From positions 7,041,524 to 7,105,523 of the forward strand of contig JAMXBB010000008.1 of the NCBI GenBank assembly GCA_024138015.1: 64,000 nt of DNA, given 5' to 3'. The notes under the pieces were generated by a model, which saw nothing but the letters and a program-made list of their open reading frames with translations, did no database searches and had not been told where the DNA came from. The translations under genes and the position numbers were made by a program. The DNA is from Lumnitzera littorea (Eukaryota > Streptophyta > Magnoliopsida > Myrtales > Combretaceae). Shown here piece after piece: positions 33,841 through 45,530 of the stretch. How positions within the stretch are numbered: the stretch's first letter is position 1; every line of letters starts with the position of its first letter.

Positions 33841-34231
33841 TTAAGGAATCAATCTGCAGCGGATCCATAGTGTAATACGTCTGAAAGCAATTATTTTTTC
33901 TCTCAGTTATGACTTTTCTTTGGTCAACGTCGATATCTTCGATCTGGTTAAAGAATATTCGTTAAAGTCCCGTACCGAAATAATTTAATAAAGTAGCGTT
34001 TGATGTCAAAGGATCGAGACATAATTTTTATAGTATTAAATTAGATAAAAAAATTTATTTTATATTTAGTTTATAATTTTACTTAGTGATTAAATAAAAA
34101 TTTGATTGATAAACCGGACAAAAAGCTCAAATTTTATTTTTTCTATATCATGATACAAAAATGAAATTCATTAGACAAGTAATAAAAATATTTAACATTC
34201 TTAAAAATATCCATCAATATTATAAAATTGA
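33841..34231 (+). repeat. 391-bp direct repeat, second copy
   Basis: Second copy of 33449-33839. The duplicate is probably artificial, in which case only one of them exists in the genome. Confidence 0.9.
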
Positions 34232-37200
34232 GTTAATTAATATTATTTCTATTAAATATTAAAAAGAATTTATTTTATAATATAAATAATTAATTTTTAA
34301 TATAAATTTTATGTTTTGTATTATATAAACTAAACATGATATAATATATTCTTATTCTATTCAATTCTCTTTATTATATTCAATCCCTATAATCAAATTA
34401 TTTATACAAGCCATATTTAGGTCATGAAAGTTGACGTTTTCCGCAAGCTGTGGCACGTCCACAAGGGAATAAAGAATAAAGAATGCATATGGTTACTAGT
34501 TGGTAAATCCAGTTCTTAAGTGATAAATAGAAAATATTTTAATGTCAGATGAATGGCCATGATTTGAGAGCTTTACTTCCACAGCCCACCAATAATGTGA
34601 CTATTTTAATGAAAATATTATTGAGATGTGGGGGGAGTTATAATATATTGTTTACTTGAAAACTATTTAATTGAATAAAGTTTTTATTTTATTATTATTT
34701 TGATTGCAATATACACTACAAATAAATGTGTAGAAATATGGAATCCATGCCTTATTCATCCAATCAGAAGATCGCTGTTCTACCATAAGTTTCGTAGGAC
34801 CTTAGTAAAATGATTCAAGAAGGATGAAAACGGTTCTCAAAATAATTGGAACCAATTCCCACCTTTACTTGTCTATTGCTAGAATTGCTACCTAATAATG
34901 TCATCTTTACTTTTTGACCACTATGTCTTATTTAATGTAATTGTAGAAATGCTTGCCTTTTATATATATTGCATATGTATACAATTTAATGATGAAAACA
35001 TGTTAATGAGAGAGAGAGAGATTGGGTTTTTTGGCCTTCTTGAATAGTGAATGAATAATCATATATAAGAGGTAGTTCGTTTTTAGTACCTTATATTGAT
35101 TAAATGATTTTTAATGTGATTTTTGATAATAAATAAAGCATTATACTATATTTATATTTTTTATTTTAAAATAAAATTTATGATCATATTCAAATTTTTA
35201 TTAGAACATGAAACTTATCACCATATTTAAAGTAGCTTTATTAGTTTAAATGTAAAAATAGTAATGGTTATTGTAAATGTGGGGTTCTAGTTTATCTTGT
35301 AACGTAAATGCATAGTGAATCTCAAGTTATACATGATCTCATAGGAGTAACGTGTAAATCACATTTAAAGATAGGACTTAAAGAGAAGTAACTAAGAGGA
35401 GGAATATATAGTTACAATAAATACATTTGTGATAGACAAAAGAGGTAATCAACCTTATTGTTCTTAGTCGATATCAACTTGTTCTTAGTTTGAGTTTTGT
35501 TTGATTTTTAAAGGTAGGTATTTTAGAAACTTACACTATTTTTTTAATCTTTGGGGGAGCTTCTAAAGTACCCAATGTGAAGGTATGATCGAGTATATAA
35601 GCCTCTTGACTCGATAACATCTTTAGATCTTATTGATGACCAATACATGAAATTAAGTTTATTCATTTTAGAGTTATTATAACAAACTTGCTTTGATGCC
35701 TAAAGCCCAGTAGTTTTCCATGTTGAGTGTGCAATCCTACTAGAGAGAGATTGAAAGTGGATGATCCGATCTAATGATCTTCGTTTTAAACTCATTGAGC
35801 TAAATCTCATCAAGTTTGCTAAGGGCCTAGCCAATAAATTTTAATCTAACAAATTCAGCTCTCTAAAATTTAACTTTATTATCTAACTTGGTGAAATAAT
35901 TTTACCATATGTGAAGGATTTTTATCACACCCAATAGAAATTTTATTTTATTTTTGCTAGAAAAAATGCATTTGATAATGGTTAAATTGTCCACAACTTA
36001 CTAAGATGGGATGATTTTACCATGTCCTATGGATTGTTATCACAATCGATAAAAACTAATGACTATCATATTTTGATGATTTAACACAATGGATAATTTT
36101 ATGTTATACGCTTTGAAGCAGTTAATTCACACCTTGAAGCAATGCTGGATGACTTGGTGGGTTGCATATTGGATATGGTGGTAAAGTTGCGTCAATGTGG
36201 TAATTCATAGACTTATATGCTATCAACTTTTTGTTGAATGTATTATAAGAATTTTTTTTCCCTTTCTTTGTCAGTAAAGATGAATTATTAATGAAAAAAA
36301 TTATATCAATCAAATTGATCGATACATACATATTGATAGATGAAAAGAGTTATTCAATCAAATAGATGGGTGGCCTTTTTTAAGAGTCAAATTATTTCAC
36401 ATAGGGGATACCATCATTTCTCCTAAAAGAACAAAACTAGTGATGAATATAATATATCCAATTAAAGGAATAGCATAATCCAATGTAAGGGATGAAAACA
36501 AAAGGAAAAATTAGAAAATGCAATGCATAAAAAAGATAACCGCTTACTCTAAATACTACTTACAATCTAATTTCAAATTGATCACCATAATATTCAACAT
36601 CACCAAATCTAAAATTCAAGAAAAAAGTGTGAGTTTGATAACTATTTTAAATATCTCTTAAAGCTGTTAATTTAATAAAATTTAATATATTAAATGTTTT
36701 TCAATAAAATTATGTGGTGGATATGACTTATGGTGATTATAGATGTGGATGAAATTTGATGATAATTACTATGTAAATTGGGCTATTTATATAATTTATT
36801 TGGGGCTTAAAATGTATTTTAGCGAATATAGGCTGGGAACAAGGTAGGAGTTTGAAACTTCAAAACTAAAATGCCTAATTTTGTGAGCTTATAATAATTT
36901 TCTTATAATTTATTGAGTTAGAAGGCTAATTGTTACATAATTAACTAATATTTAGATATAAATAATAACTTAATTTGTAATAGATGATTAATTTAATAAT
37001 ATTTATCATATTTTCATCATCTAAATTAATGTTCCCAAGGGAGATATAAACTGACCAGATACGGATATTCGGGGAAGTTTGATAAATAATTGACTATGAA
37101 GTGTGACTCGGCTAATTACCAACTATGATAGAGTTATGACAAAAGTAAAAAGGAAGGGATATTCTTGTAATTTTATGAATTTGTTGATTGGTATATTTTA

Positions 37201-37539
37201 ATGTATTAGAGTAATATTCGCAATGATTATTGTAATGACATAAAGAACATTAAAGTTCAATATGAAATAAAGAAGTTGTGGTTGCTAAAATTTAGTATAA
37301 ACCGCTGCTAACATAGAAAAAGTTTAAGCTATAGATCATTGTATTTTGGATGGATTATGATAAAGAAGTGCTTGTATATGATAGGTGAAGAGGAATGCGT
37401 TTAGTATAGGTAGCTTTAGTCCATGCGAGTATCCATGCCATTTGTTTCATTGATGTTCCATTTCTTAGGCATTTGTAACCTTATTGTATGCTTATGGTTA
37501 GGAATTACTTGCATGTTATTGTGAACAAAGGTTTTGACG
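34232..37539. other. Unassigned AT-rich DNA
   Basis: No gene or bounded element recognised in about 3.3 kb. A short GA run lies near 35008-35021. Open frames of about 60-70 codons lack domains. Confidence 0.5.
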
Positions 37540-37547
37540 AGTATTAG

Positions 37548-37883
37548 TAGGGGTGAAATCGGGTGGATTGGTATAGTGTACCCGATACATCTAATGTGAT
37601 AAAAATCTTATAGGATATTATTCTGCGAGGTTCTTATTAGGTTTTGGGTTTCGAAATATGATTAAATACTTATAGGATTCAGGTTTAGGTTTTGAGCCTA
37701 AAAAAAACTAATGAAAACCTATTCTTATAAAAAATTATAAATTATTTTATTGACTTTATTTTATATATTTTTATTAAAAAGATTAATAGTTATATTAAGC
37801 ATTTGTTTGCAAAAATCCTTGAAGAATATAGTAACAATAGCTTAAAAAATCAAAAGAAAAATAAAATATATTATGTATCCCTA
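37548..37883. mobile_element. hAT MITE-like element (336 bp)
   Basis: Starts TAGGGGTGAA and ends TGTATCCCTA, giving inverted termini that match at 7 of 10, and is flanked by a perfect 8-bp target duplication AGTATTAG (37540-37547 and 37884-37891). Internal motifs CTTATAGGAT and AGGTTTTGGG/AGGTTTTGAG recur. No coding capacity; it would depend on a transposase encoded elsewhere. Confidence 0.8.
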
Positions 37884-37891
37884 AGTATTAG

Positions 37892-38572
37892 TTTATGAAG
37901 TTTGTGGTTCGTGTGTTTGGGGATGAATTCTTCAACTTATCGCTTTCATAAGATCTCACAAAAGTAAATTCCTAAATGAGGAGCATGTTTTATTTGCTTT
38001 GAATGGCTACTTAGACTTTATGCTGTGCCATTACATGACTTGTTTTGAGTACATGTATGAAAATCATTCGGTTGCATTCATAAAAGAATTCAAGAGTCAT
38101 ATTTTCAAAAACCCAGTTTCGGATAAACAAAAGTGTGTAGTTTGGCAACTCAACTTTACAGTATATTGATTACACTTTCAAGCTTATCAATTTACCAACG
38201 AAGCTGCTCTTATTAGTTTGAGCCATCTACTACCACTCATGAATAAGATGATAGCACTAGTACATATCACGTGCATTAATATAGTATATATATATATAAT
38301 ATCATATCATATGTATATAGATATATATATTATATCATATCATATGTGTGTGTTTTGCATAAGTATTTGATATTATGTTGATTTATTAGTTACGTATTAT
38401 TATACTTATGTTGTTATTTGTTTTATTTTTACTTACTTATCTCAAAATTAATTGGAGGGTTAGTTTAACTAACCCTCGGTTGCGAGGATTAGGAATGAAG
38501 AAAGTTGGAGGTACGGAATGGGATAGTGAGCACATTTAGTGGCAAGTTTTTTTGTTATGGTTCTTGGGGTAA
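37892..38572. other. Unassigned DNA between two hAT elements
   Basis: No gene recognised. Contains a TA-rich stretch at 38283-38350 with repeated ATATCATATCATATGT. Confidence 0.45.
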
Positions 38573-38580
38573 TACTTAAG

Positions 38581-39099
38581 TAGGGATGCAGTCGAAATGG
38601 GTTTAAAACGGGTTTTGTGAAAACTCAAACCCATCCTTATATAATTTAATATTTCTCAAAACCCTATAGAAATTCTATAGAGTTTTACCCTTTATTTTTA
38701 AAATCCAACCTTATAGAGTTTTGATTCTGTAAGAGCGGGTTTTTATAGAGTTTATATAAGATTAAGTAGAAAATATAAGGGAAAAATTTATATAGAATTA
38801 AGATTATATTTATTGATTTATACAATAATAAAAACTAAGAATTAAATATATTATATAATGTAAAACTTGTATAAAATATATATATTGCATAAGTTAAAAG
38901 TAAATATTTTTATTAATATATATATATTTTTTATTGAGTTGGGTTTCCTATCGAAGTTTTTTTTTTTAATCCCAAAACCCGATCTTAAATTCTATAGAGT
39001 TTTAAATTATATCTTAAAAACTAACCCTAAATTCTATAGAGTTTTTATCAAGTTCAGCAAGTCGAGTATTCTTTCACGGCTTGCTCGCTTGCATCCCTA
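38581..39099. mobile_element. hAT MITE-like element (519 bp) with subterminal repeats
   Basis: Perfect 10-bp inverted termini TAGGGATGCA/TGCATCCCTA. The flanking octamers TACTTAAG (38573-38580) and CACTTAAA (39100-39107) agree at 6 of 8 with two transitions. The motif TCTATAGAGTTTT or close variants occurs about five times (38670-38770 and 38985-39050), as expected for subterminal transposase-binding repeats. The 79-codon open frame inside is not credible. Confidence 0.75.
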
Positions 39100-39107
39100 C
39101 ACTTAAA

Positions 39108-39760
39108 AAAGAGATTGCTATTTTGCATTATACGAACAATATAAAATATGATCTTAATTTATAAAGTGAAATGTAAATATGAAATGTACTACCGTGGTAC
39201 AAATTGAAAGTCATGTTCCACATCCACTGTATTATGGATAGATGTGATATTATGTGGAATTCAGTTACTTACCCAGCTCTAATATGTCCTATCTTCAACC
39301 TAGAACTGACATAATGATTTTTCTTCTAGCACCGAGGCCTTGAAAGAGGTCAAGTATCGGGAGACAATGCGCTGTACAATGCACTGTTATAAGGATCTAG
39401 CAAATTAAGATAATATTACAAATATATATTTTTTTCCCAAACAAAAACATGCTATATTCTCTTCCAGAATTTTTCCATTGATAATTAAGTTTGACTCAAA
39501 CATTGGATGTTCTTATCAAATAATTCAGTTGTACAAATTTCGATTTTCAAACATGATTAACAAAATCATGCCCTCAATAAAGGTTTTCATTGATAAGTTT
39601 ATTTGGTTCGAGAAATAAAACACAGTCTATTCATATGAATTATTTGCTTATGTAATAGCAAAATAAATGTAGTCCCTTATTTAAAAGTACGGAGGAAAAT
39701 AAATGTAGTCCCTAATCTAAATTTAGGGGAAAAATAAAAAAATATATATATATCTTTTAT
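39108..39760. other. Unassigned DNA
   Basis: No gene recognised. Two similar pieces, AAAATAAATGTAGTCCCT, lie near 39661 and 39700. Confidence 0.45.
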
Positions 39761-40080
39761 TAAAAAAATCTCTAAAATAGCACTCATCCAAAACTAATTC
39801 CAAAAAGTACTACACTTAAAATTGAATTATTGCTAAAATTGAATATCGAACATAGATTACTTTCTACTGGTAATAGATTGAGTGCTGAAATTGGGTCTTC
39901 AAAACCCAATTTCAAATTGTACTAAAATTGGTTGTTGAAAACCTAATTTCAAGTTATATTAAAATTTGGTGTTCAACACTCGACTTTAATACAAATTGAA
40001 ATCAGGTTTTCAGTATCTGATTTCATGTATGGTGCTCTTAGAATTATTTTCGTAGGAGCCCTATTTTAAGGATTTTAATT
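39761..40080. repeat. Fold-back element with internal hairpins
   Basis: The ends are inverted copies: AAAATCTCTAAAATAG at the left corresponds to CTATTTTAAGGATTTT at the right, extending to about 36 nt with mismatches. Inside are short hairpins: 11-bp arms at 39886-39896 and 39904-39914, and 9-bp arms at 39997-40005 and 40017-40025, with a weaker one between. No coding capacity. Confidence 0.6.
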
Positions 40081-40442
40081 TAAACAAAATATAATAATTT
40101 TTTTCCTTCCCCACCTAAATATTGCATATTTAATTGGTGTTAGATCCAACGAAATTGTGGGAAAACCTTAGAAAACAAAAGGCCTTGGACATTATCTTCG
40201 GCCCACCCGTGTGGATGGGTCCGGTAGGCTAATGAGTCCAGCTAGTCGTTCGTTTTAAGGAGACAAGATCTGGACAATTAATAGATTAGTAGTCCACCTC
40301 TCAACCGTGCTTGCTCCAGGTCCCGTTCCTGCAATTTCTCGCATCAGTTTTCCCCAGCTTCCTTTTTTTTTTTTTTTTTTTTGATATTTAATACATAACA
40401 AACTGCTTGGGAAAAGGAAAAAAAATTGCTTCTTTTGTTTTT

Positions 40443-40758
40443 GAAAAAAAATTCTCAAAATATGGTTCTTAAAGCACTAACACCAAATTTTAGTATTTTA
40501 AATCATATCTTGAAATTTCAACTTCATTTTTTGTAAAGAAATCGTAACTTAAAAGACACAATTTTAAGTATATGATAAAATCATATCATGAAAAAAAAAA
40601 ACTGTATCTTTAAAATACGATTTCAAGTAATATGCACAAAATCATATCTTGAAGTTATAATTTTCTTATATTTTGGAATTATAACTTCGAGATACACTTT
40701 TATGTGTCATAATTTTGGAATTATTTTTCCGTAGGTGTATTTTAAGAATTCTTTTCAC
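40443..40758. repeat. Fold-back element, second family member
   Basis: The right end (GAATTATTTTTCCGTAGG then TATTTTAAGAATT) matches that of the element at 39761-40080, and the left end is a partial inverted copy. AATCATATCTTGAA recurs three times internally with variation (about 40501, 40587, 40639). Confidence 0.5.
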
Positions 40759-42120
40759 AAAAAGCAATTTCTTTTTCCGTTTCTCCAAATTGCTTTGTAG
40801 TTCTACAATGATAATTATATATGTATCATTATAGAATATATATATATATATATAACGGCCTAGAGAACAGTATAATAGCTAAATTTTAATTACTGTGGGT
40901 GTTGTTACAATCTAATACTATATTACATTAATTATGTAAGGGGGGCTTGATGTGTGGATGGATTTGTTGTCTTCTTATAGTTATTTAAGTACCCTTGAAA
41001 TATATTGAAAATAATCACTAAAACATATAATATTAAAATCTAGCTTACTGATATAGAAGGTAATTCAACCATTTTTCTCCTTTCTCTTAATAACATTTGC
41101 AATCCTATCCCTCTCACTCCCACATTTTTTCTCTCCATATCATTTACTCTATATATTAATAGGCTTGTAAACATGCCTTCTTATATAATAAACTTTATTT
41201 GATTTTATGTCACCAAATATATAGAGAAGTATTGCTTTTTCTCTAATCATATCATAATTATTTCCATATAGAGCAAACTTTTGCAAGTATGGTAAAATAA
41301 AATATTTGCTAATTTTATTTTCATGGTTTATGTACTTTATAGTGATTCCATATGCATTGAAAGATTTAATAGCACAAAAATTTTCAATTTAGGTTTCTAC
41401 ATTCTATATCTTTCGTGTAATTTTTTATAATAAAAAATTATGCCCTTATATTGATTTATAAGTGTAGAAGGATGTTGGAAACTTTTACTCTATAATCTAT
41501 AAGTTCCTTAATTAACATCCATTTGTTTGTGCAAGTACCTAACAACTTGATGAAGCAAAATAGATTTGATTACCATGTTTTTAACAAATATATATGTAAT
41601 GTATTGATATAATTATACATTGCTTTCCTTTATGCATTTTTTAGACCATGTGTGTATACTTTTTTCATTGATTATCGTCGTTTGTATGACATCATTTGAT
41701 TAATTGTTTTATTTTTTAAATGTAATTATACCATTGCATTTAATTTTTATACACATATTGTGGGTTCACGTTTACTAGTATATTATTAATGTAAAATTAT
41801 ATTTAGTAGCATTTAAGAAATATACTAGTTAAAATCCCCCTCCTTGTGCAAATATCAATTAAAGTGAATACTTATATTAATAAAGTTAATAAATTTACTT
41901 AATGTATTATTACATCATCACATTAACAATTATGATTATGAATTGTATGAATATGGTGAAGAAACTTTTATTTAATTGTATATTATAATTTTATACGATA
42001 CATAGATTGTCTTCATACATATATAAAATGATATGATAGCTTAAAAAAATTGTAATCCCTTAAAATATAGAAAAAACATTATAAGTACGAAGATATGTGT
42101 TGCTTTGTACAAATGGACAC
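40759..42120. other. Unassigned AT-rich DNA
   Basis: No gene recognised. A TA dinucleotide run lies at 40836-40854. Confidence 0.45.
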
Positions 42121-42124
42121 TCTA

Positions 42125-44908
42125 TGTAAGGCCTATATTTTTACATAGTTGTTTTGAACGGTCGATTTAGGGCATCCATGAAGGTAACTTGATTAAGTTA
42201 ATACTTCCTAAAAGTTAGTTGAGAACACCCCATGAGTTCGCAATAAGAATATATAATAAAATAATAATATTATAACTAAAATAGTTAGGATAATAGTTGG
42301 TGAAAACTTATAAGCTTTAAGATACCTTGTAAGCTAGGTTAGCGAGTAATACTTAAGCTCTTAAGAGAGAGAAAAAACTCTATTTCTCACATGCAAACTT
42401 AAAAGATTTGAAATTTTCTCTCCTAAAACTCAAATAAGATCTTATAGATGTGGGAAAGATTGTGGTGACAAAAGAAAATGGGTAAAAAAGTTTTACAAAA
42501 ATTTAAGCTAAAGGGTGGAAATCAAGTAAGATCATGGTATGGAGACTTTAAGAGGATTTTGGGTACAAACTGGTGGTACCTAAATGTGTTGACAAAGGGT
42601 GGTGGATGGTGGTGTAGCTGGATGGTCGGATTACGGTAAGTGCTTGAATTTGGCTGATTTTCTCTTAATTTCTAAAAATATTAAACTAATTCAAAAAATT
42701 CTAGGAAAATTTATCTTGAAATACTTTATATGTATAATTTGGAAAAAATATTGGTAAGCCAAAATTTTGTGGTGATATATGTGGTTTTTAAGAAATCACA
42801 AAAACTCGCATTAATTTTAAAGTTGTTTTTAATACCTTTAATAATATAGTTTTGAACTCATAATTTTCTAGATATCATTATATTATATAAAAGATTGCTA
42901 TAAAGAGATATTTTCCAAAAATATTTTCTCCTATTTTTATGAATTCTCAAGCTACTTAATTTTTCTAGGTTTTTATTTAATTATTCTTGAGAAAATATGC
43001 TCTAGCATCTTTCATAGCATTTTTTTAATCAGTAATAATGCACTCATTAATTTTTACTTATCCTGGAGTTGATTTATAATGTATCCTACTAATTTTGATG
43101 ACATGGAGTTGAGTGATGTGAATGGAAGTGATGGATGTATTTGGAAGGTAGCTTTGGTGTAGAATTACTTAAATTAAGCATATGAAAATAAAGGAGCTTA
43201 GGAGAGACGATGTTATTGGGATTAATGAAGGGTGGATTTGAATGTTACAATGAGTTTTGGGATCTGAAGTGAAGTGCATAAATTTTGTAAAATGTACAAG
43301 TTGAGGTCTTGTTAGAGAGTTTGTTAGATGGTTAAACTTGAAAAAAAAAAAGAAAAGAAAAGAGAGAGACTTGATCCTAGAGTTAGTGACTTGTTTAGAG
43401 GGTAAAAAGAAGCTTAACCATAACAACATTAAAAACTTGTTTAAAGGGTTGGCTAGTGAATGAAACCTAATTAAAACAACTTTAGAGACTTGGTCCAACA
43501 GTTATTTGTTAAGGAATACTTATGTTAAACACTTTGTTAAAGGATTCCTAGACAAAAGCTTAACATTACACATACTTTCATAATCTTGTTTAGAGGCTTC
43601 AATAGTAAGAAATAGCTAAATAAACCTACACTTTACATTTAGTTAAAACTAAAGTAAGTGTGTTGAATTTTTAAGGATGAATTTAAGTGGATGATATCAA
43701 CACACAAGGTAAGTTGGTTCAATGCTTCACTACATTTTAAAGTATTATTTTAGAATATTTGGAGGGCTTTAGTATGGGTTTGTTTATGGTTGTAATTTAG
43801 TTGATTGTATGTGCATAGTGCATATGCTTTAATATTAATCTGCTGTTGAGTGAGCTAAGCTCTATGTTTAGCTTATTTTGTGATTACTGCTTTGATTGGA
43901 TTGTCTGAAATTAGTTGATCACTTTGAAAACAACATAACTTAAACTTAGCCTAATACCTGACTTGCATCGCAACCTATTAAGAGAAATAATTAGGATTCT
44001 TGGGCCAAATACAGACTTTTCGATAGCGATAGTTGAAATTATCTTTTCCCTATCTTTAGTTAAGCTAAATGATAGGAGAGAAGGTCGCTGTAAGGTTGGA
44101 GACTATGGCTCGAAGGTAACCTTAGGTGGAGGGTGTTCTCCATTGTAAAAACTTTGGTTTCAATTTGTAAGTGTGTCATCAAACTCTTCAACCTAGATTA
44201 GAGTAAGTACAATTTCTTTAATCTCATGATAAAATGGACAATGTCGTTCGATAGCACTTGCTTGTACATGTCTATCATCTAACTAATTTGTTTGAAAACC
44301 TTGGTTGTTCTATGTTAGTTGCATATTTTTATTTCCATCTCATTTACTGAACAAGTTGTTGCTCATTTTTTTATAGATTGCTTTGTAAGTTCAAGGTAGA
44401 TTTACAAATACATCACCTAAGTCTAAATTATTAGCGAACAGGGTCGAGGAGTGAGGATTAAGAAGAATTGGATGTACTCTTATTTTTATTGTCGACTCTA
44501 CTAACTTTTTAATAAAACCATTAAGGTCTCCTTAGGTGGCCTAGTAGTTTTCAACTTCGAGTCTATATATTAAGTATCAGGAACCTTTTGATTTTTACAA
44601 AATATTTTTCAAAAATGTTAGCTTTTCATGCAATCACAATCTTGCAAATGTTTAAAGTATCGTACCACATATCATATATGAAATTCGATTCTTTTGAAAG
44701 TTTGACTATTGATAAGTTTAGCAGTTATTTTAAAGGATTACACCATAGGTTTATAGTAGACAGGTATCAAATTAAATACTTCAAAACAATTAAGTTAAGT
44801 ATACTTTGTGTGAATTAAATTTACGATAGCAATTGTGGGGCTAATTTTTATTTTAGGATGGTTCATATGGTTAGACCGTTATAGCTTCATCTCTTTGGAG
44901 CGTAATAG
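42125..44908 (+). mobile_element. Old solo LTR or LTR fragment, same family as 48920-52033
   Basis: From about 43900 to the right end, this aligns in order with 51150-52033: shared landmarks include GATAGGAGAGAAGGTCGC, TCAACCTAGATTAGAG and TAGGATGGTT close to the end. Differences are largely C-to-T and G-to-A. The start TGTAAGGCCT resembles the TGTAAGCCCC start of the other copy, but the left half is weakly similar. Flanks CTCTA and TTCTA are a doubtful target duplication. Open frames inside (for example 43169-43498, minus) have no domain. Confidence 0.5.
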
Positions 44909-44913
44909 TTCTA

Positions 44914-45435
44914 TGATTAAAATAAAAAAGCTTATGAAATTATACATATAAAAGATATTTTAAATTAAGTTACTTTATTTTTTAGGACAATTATGTTATG
45001 TCATTGCACTACCATGGCCAAAGTGTAAGAATCACAATAAATGTACCAAGATTGTAAAGGTTGATGATCAACTTTTGTCAAGGGTCAATACAGTTGGATG
45101 CAACCTACATAAGTAACAAATTTAAGTTGAAAAGACCATTTGAGATAATTTCCATACTACAATTCCAATGCTTAAATCAGATAAGGCTTAAGAGGGTTTA
45201 AAGAAAGAGAGTAGAGGTTAAACTAAGAGAATTTGGATCTATTTCTAGTGGTTTTACCGATATTTATAGGTGAGATTAGTAATCCATTTATTAAAGGTGA
45301 ATTGTATTTTCAACTTGCACTTGACCATATTTTTAAGATACATTGGGGATGGATTTAATAAGGCATCGGAGTGAGGGGGGTTGGTCATTGGTAACTTTTT
45401 AAAATAAAATGCTATATATTATATATATTTTAGAG
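44914..45435. other. Unassigned DNA
   Basis: No gene recognised. The piece at about 45013-45045 (GGCCAAAGTGTAAGAATCAC) recurs diverged at about 46562, indicating dispersed repeat sequence. Confidence 0.4.
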
Positions 45436-45451
45436 TAAATTTTAATATAAT

Positions 45452-45530
45452 ATTAGGCATGGTTAAGTGGTAAAGTGTTTATTTACTAAACATAAGGTCT
45501 TGGGTTTAGTCTCATAAGTGTCATTTTACT
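45452..45530 (+). mobile_element. tRNA-derived SINE-like head
   Basis: A box A matching the consensus, TGGTTAAGTGG (45460-45470), and a degenerate box B, GGTTTAGTCT (45503-45512), are followed by a T-rich tail. It does not fold as a full tRNA, so a SINE relic is more likely than a tRNA gene. Confidence 0.5.

Noticed and set aside
43169..43498. 109-codon minus-strand frame
   Set aside because: It falls within an old LTR, includes a poly-Phe run from a homopolymer, and shows no domain.
45452..45530. Functional tRNA gene
   Set aside because: Only box A is good; the acceptor stem and anticodon arm do not form, so a SINE relic is preferred.
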